A stretch of 41,846 nucleotides of DNA from Bacteroidota bacterium. Its GTDB lineage: Bacteria > Bacteroidota > Bacteroidia > Chitinophagales > Chitinophagaceae. Below are positions 41,369-41,846 of the stretch, piece after piece. The notes under the pieces were generated by a model. That model was given only the letters and a program-made list of their open reading frames with translations. It ran no database searches and was not told the origin of the DNA. The position numbers and the translations under genes are program-made. Location of the stretch: the NCBI GenBank assembly GCA_023409975.1, contig JAEYQO010000101.1, positions 5,001 to 46,846 on the forward strand, given 5' to 3'. Each line of letters starts with the position of its first letter. Position 1 is the first letter of the stretch.

Positions 41369-41846
41369 ATGGCACGTACCAGGATTAGCAACATCTTAAA
41401 AAGCGAAGCAACCGATTACGAAGTTGTGGTAAAAGGCTGGGTTCGCACATTCCGGAACAACCAATTCATCGCACTTAATGACGGCTCCTGCCTGAATAAT
41501 CTGCAGGTGGTCATCGATCTGAATACCGATCCGTCAATCATACGCCGGATTACCTCTGGAGCCGCGCTCAGTATTGTGGGCACGGTGGTATCCTCACAGG
41601 GAAAGGGCCAGCGTGTTGAAGTGAAGGCATCGAGTCTGGAGATACTGGGCGACTGTGATCCTGAGCAATACCCATTGCAGCTTAAGAATCGTCCGAGTCT
41701 GGAATACCTGCGGGAGATTGCCCACCTGCGGTTCCGTACCAATACCTTCGGGGCGGTATTCCGTGTGAGGCATTCCCTGGCCTTTGCCATTCATCAATTC
41801 TTCAATGAAAAAGGATTTGTTTACCTGCATACTCCGATCATAACCG
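41369..41846 (+). CDS. asnS: Asparaginyl-tRNA synthetase, 5' part
   Basis: The frame runs off the window, giving the first 159 residues. It starts MARTRISNILKS and has the OB-fold anticodon-binding domain (KGWVRTFRNNQFIALNDGS, then GTVVSSQGKGQ and VEVKASSLEILG). The beginning of the class II core follows (RPSLEYLREIAHLRFRTNTFG, then VRHSLAFAIHQFF). The layout fits AsnRS; AspRS has a different linker. It follows the TauE/SafE gene by 3 bases and is probably cotranscribed with it. Confidence 0.93.
   Translation, partial: MARTRISNILKSEATDYEVVVKGWVRTFRNNQFIALNDGSCLNNLQVVIDLNTDPSIIRRITSGAALSIVGTVVSSQGKGQRVEVKASSLEILGDCDPEQYPLQLKNRPSLEYLREIAHLRFRTNTFGAVFRVRHSLAFAIHQFFNEKGFVYLHTPIIT

Noticed and set aside
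1..41846. tRNA, rRNA and CRISPR structures
   Set aside because: No T-arm-like GGTTCAAATCC pattern in a cloverleaf context, no rRNA core sequences and no regularly spaced identical repeats of 25-40 bases were seen; the 11-bp arrays have no spacers.

Overview
The window looks like chromosomal DNA of a Bacteroidota bacterium, most likely from the Chitinophagales/Chitinophagaceae. Supporting signs are promoter boxes of the Bacteroidota type (TAnnTTTG near -7, TTG/TTTG near -33), few Shine-Dalgarno sequences, a DUF4292 lipoprotein, an ExbB-ExbD-ExbD-TonB operon, a bacterial GH3 protein, and an antiquitin-like aldehyde dehydrogenase. No rRNA, tRNA, CRISPR array or intact transposase was found.

Region 1 (1-12.5 kb) is a DNA-repair neighbourhood that has been pulled apart. 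It holds a ligase-associated DEXH helicase and an ATP-dependent DNA ligase, both on the minus strand and 7 kb apart. Between them lie a PAS-LuxR regulator, two tandem paralogous lipoproteins with different C-termini, a DJ-1/PfpI protein and an AT-rich accessory segment (about 7.0-9.75 kb). That segment carries a cation transporter, a decayed lipoprotein gene and a small membrane protein. It is bordered by fragments of a ligase gene and of a diverged helicase gene, and contains two GTTAC-N6-GTTAC direct repeats that could be ends of an old integrated cassette. A DinB-like gene fragment lies between the two lipoproteins.

Region 2 (11.7-23.6 kb) carries stress and signalling genes: a methyltransferase, a DUF892 ferritin-like protein with a long Ser/Arg tail, disordered small proteins, two single-domain response regulators, a tiny Lmo0937-type membrane protein, and a sigma-54 block (REC-PAS kinase, NtrC-type activator, RpoN). 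A CHASE3 kinase, a stress-type SDR and a small hypothetical protein follow.

Region 3 (23.9-36.9 kb) is mainly metabolic and envelope genes: an ALDH7-like dehydrogenase; a CDP-sugar module (rfbF, rfbG, 3,5-epimerase); a translationally coupled dut - sugar nucleotidyltransferase - TPR - DUF4292 operon; GH3; and an OmpH-like protein, APC permease and heptose-7-phosphate kinase operon.

Region 4 (36.9 kb to the end) has the ExbB/ExbD/ExbD/TonB energiser operon, divergent from inorganic pyrophosphatase, a TauE/SafE protein and the start of asparaginyl-tRNA synthetase.

The least explained signals are two non-coding arrays with a strict 11-bp period (about 195-282 and 23011-23098), and the decayed lipoprotein plus overlapping two-helix membrane protein on the AT-rich island.
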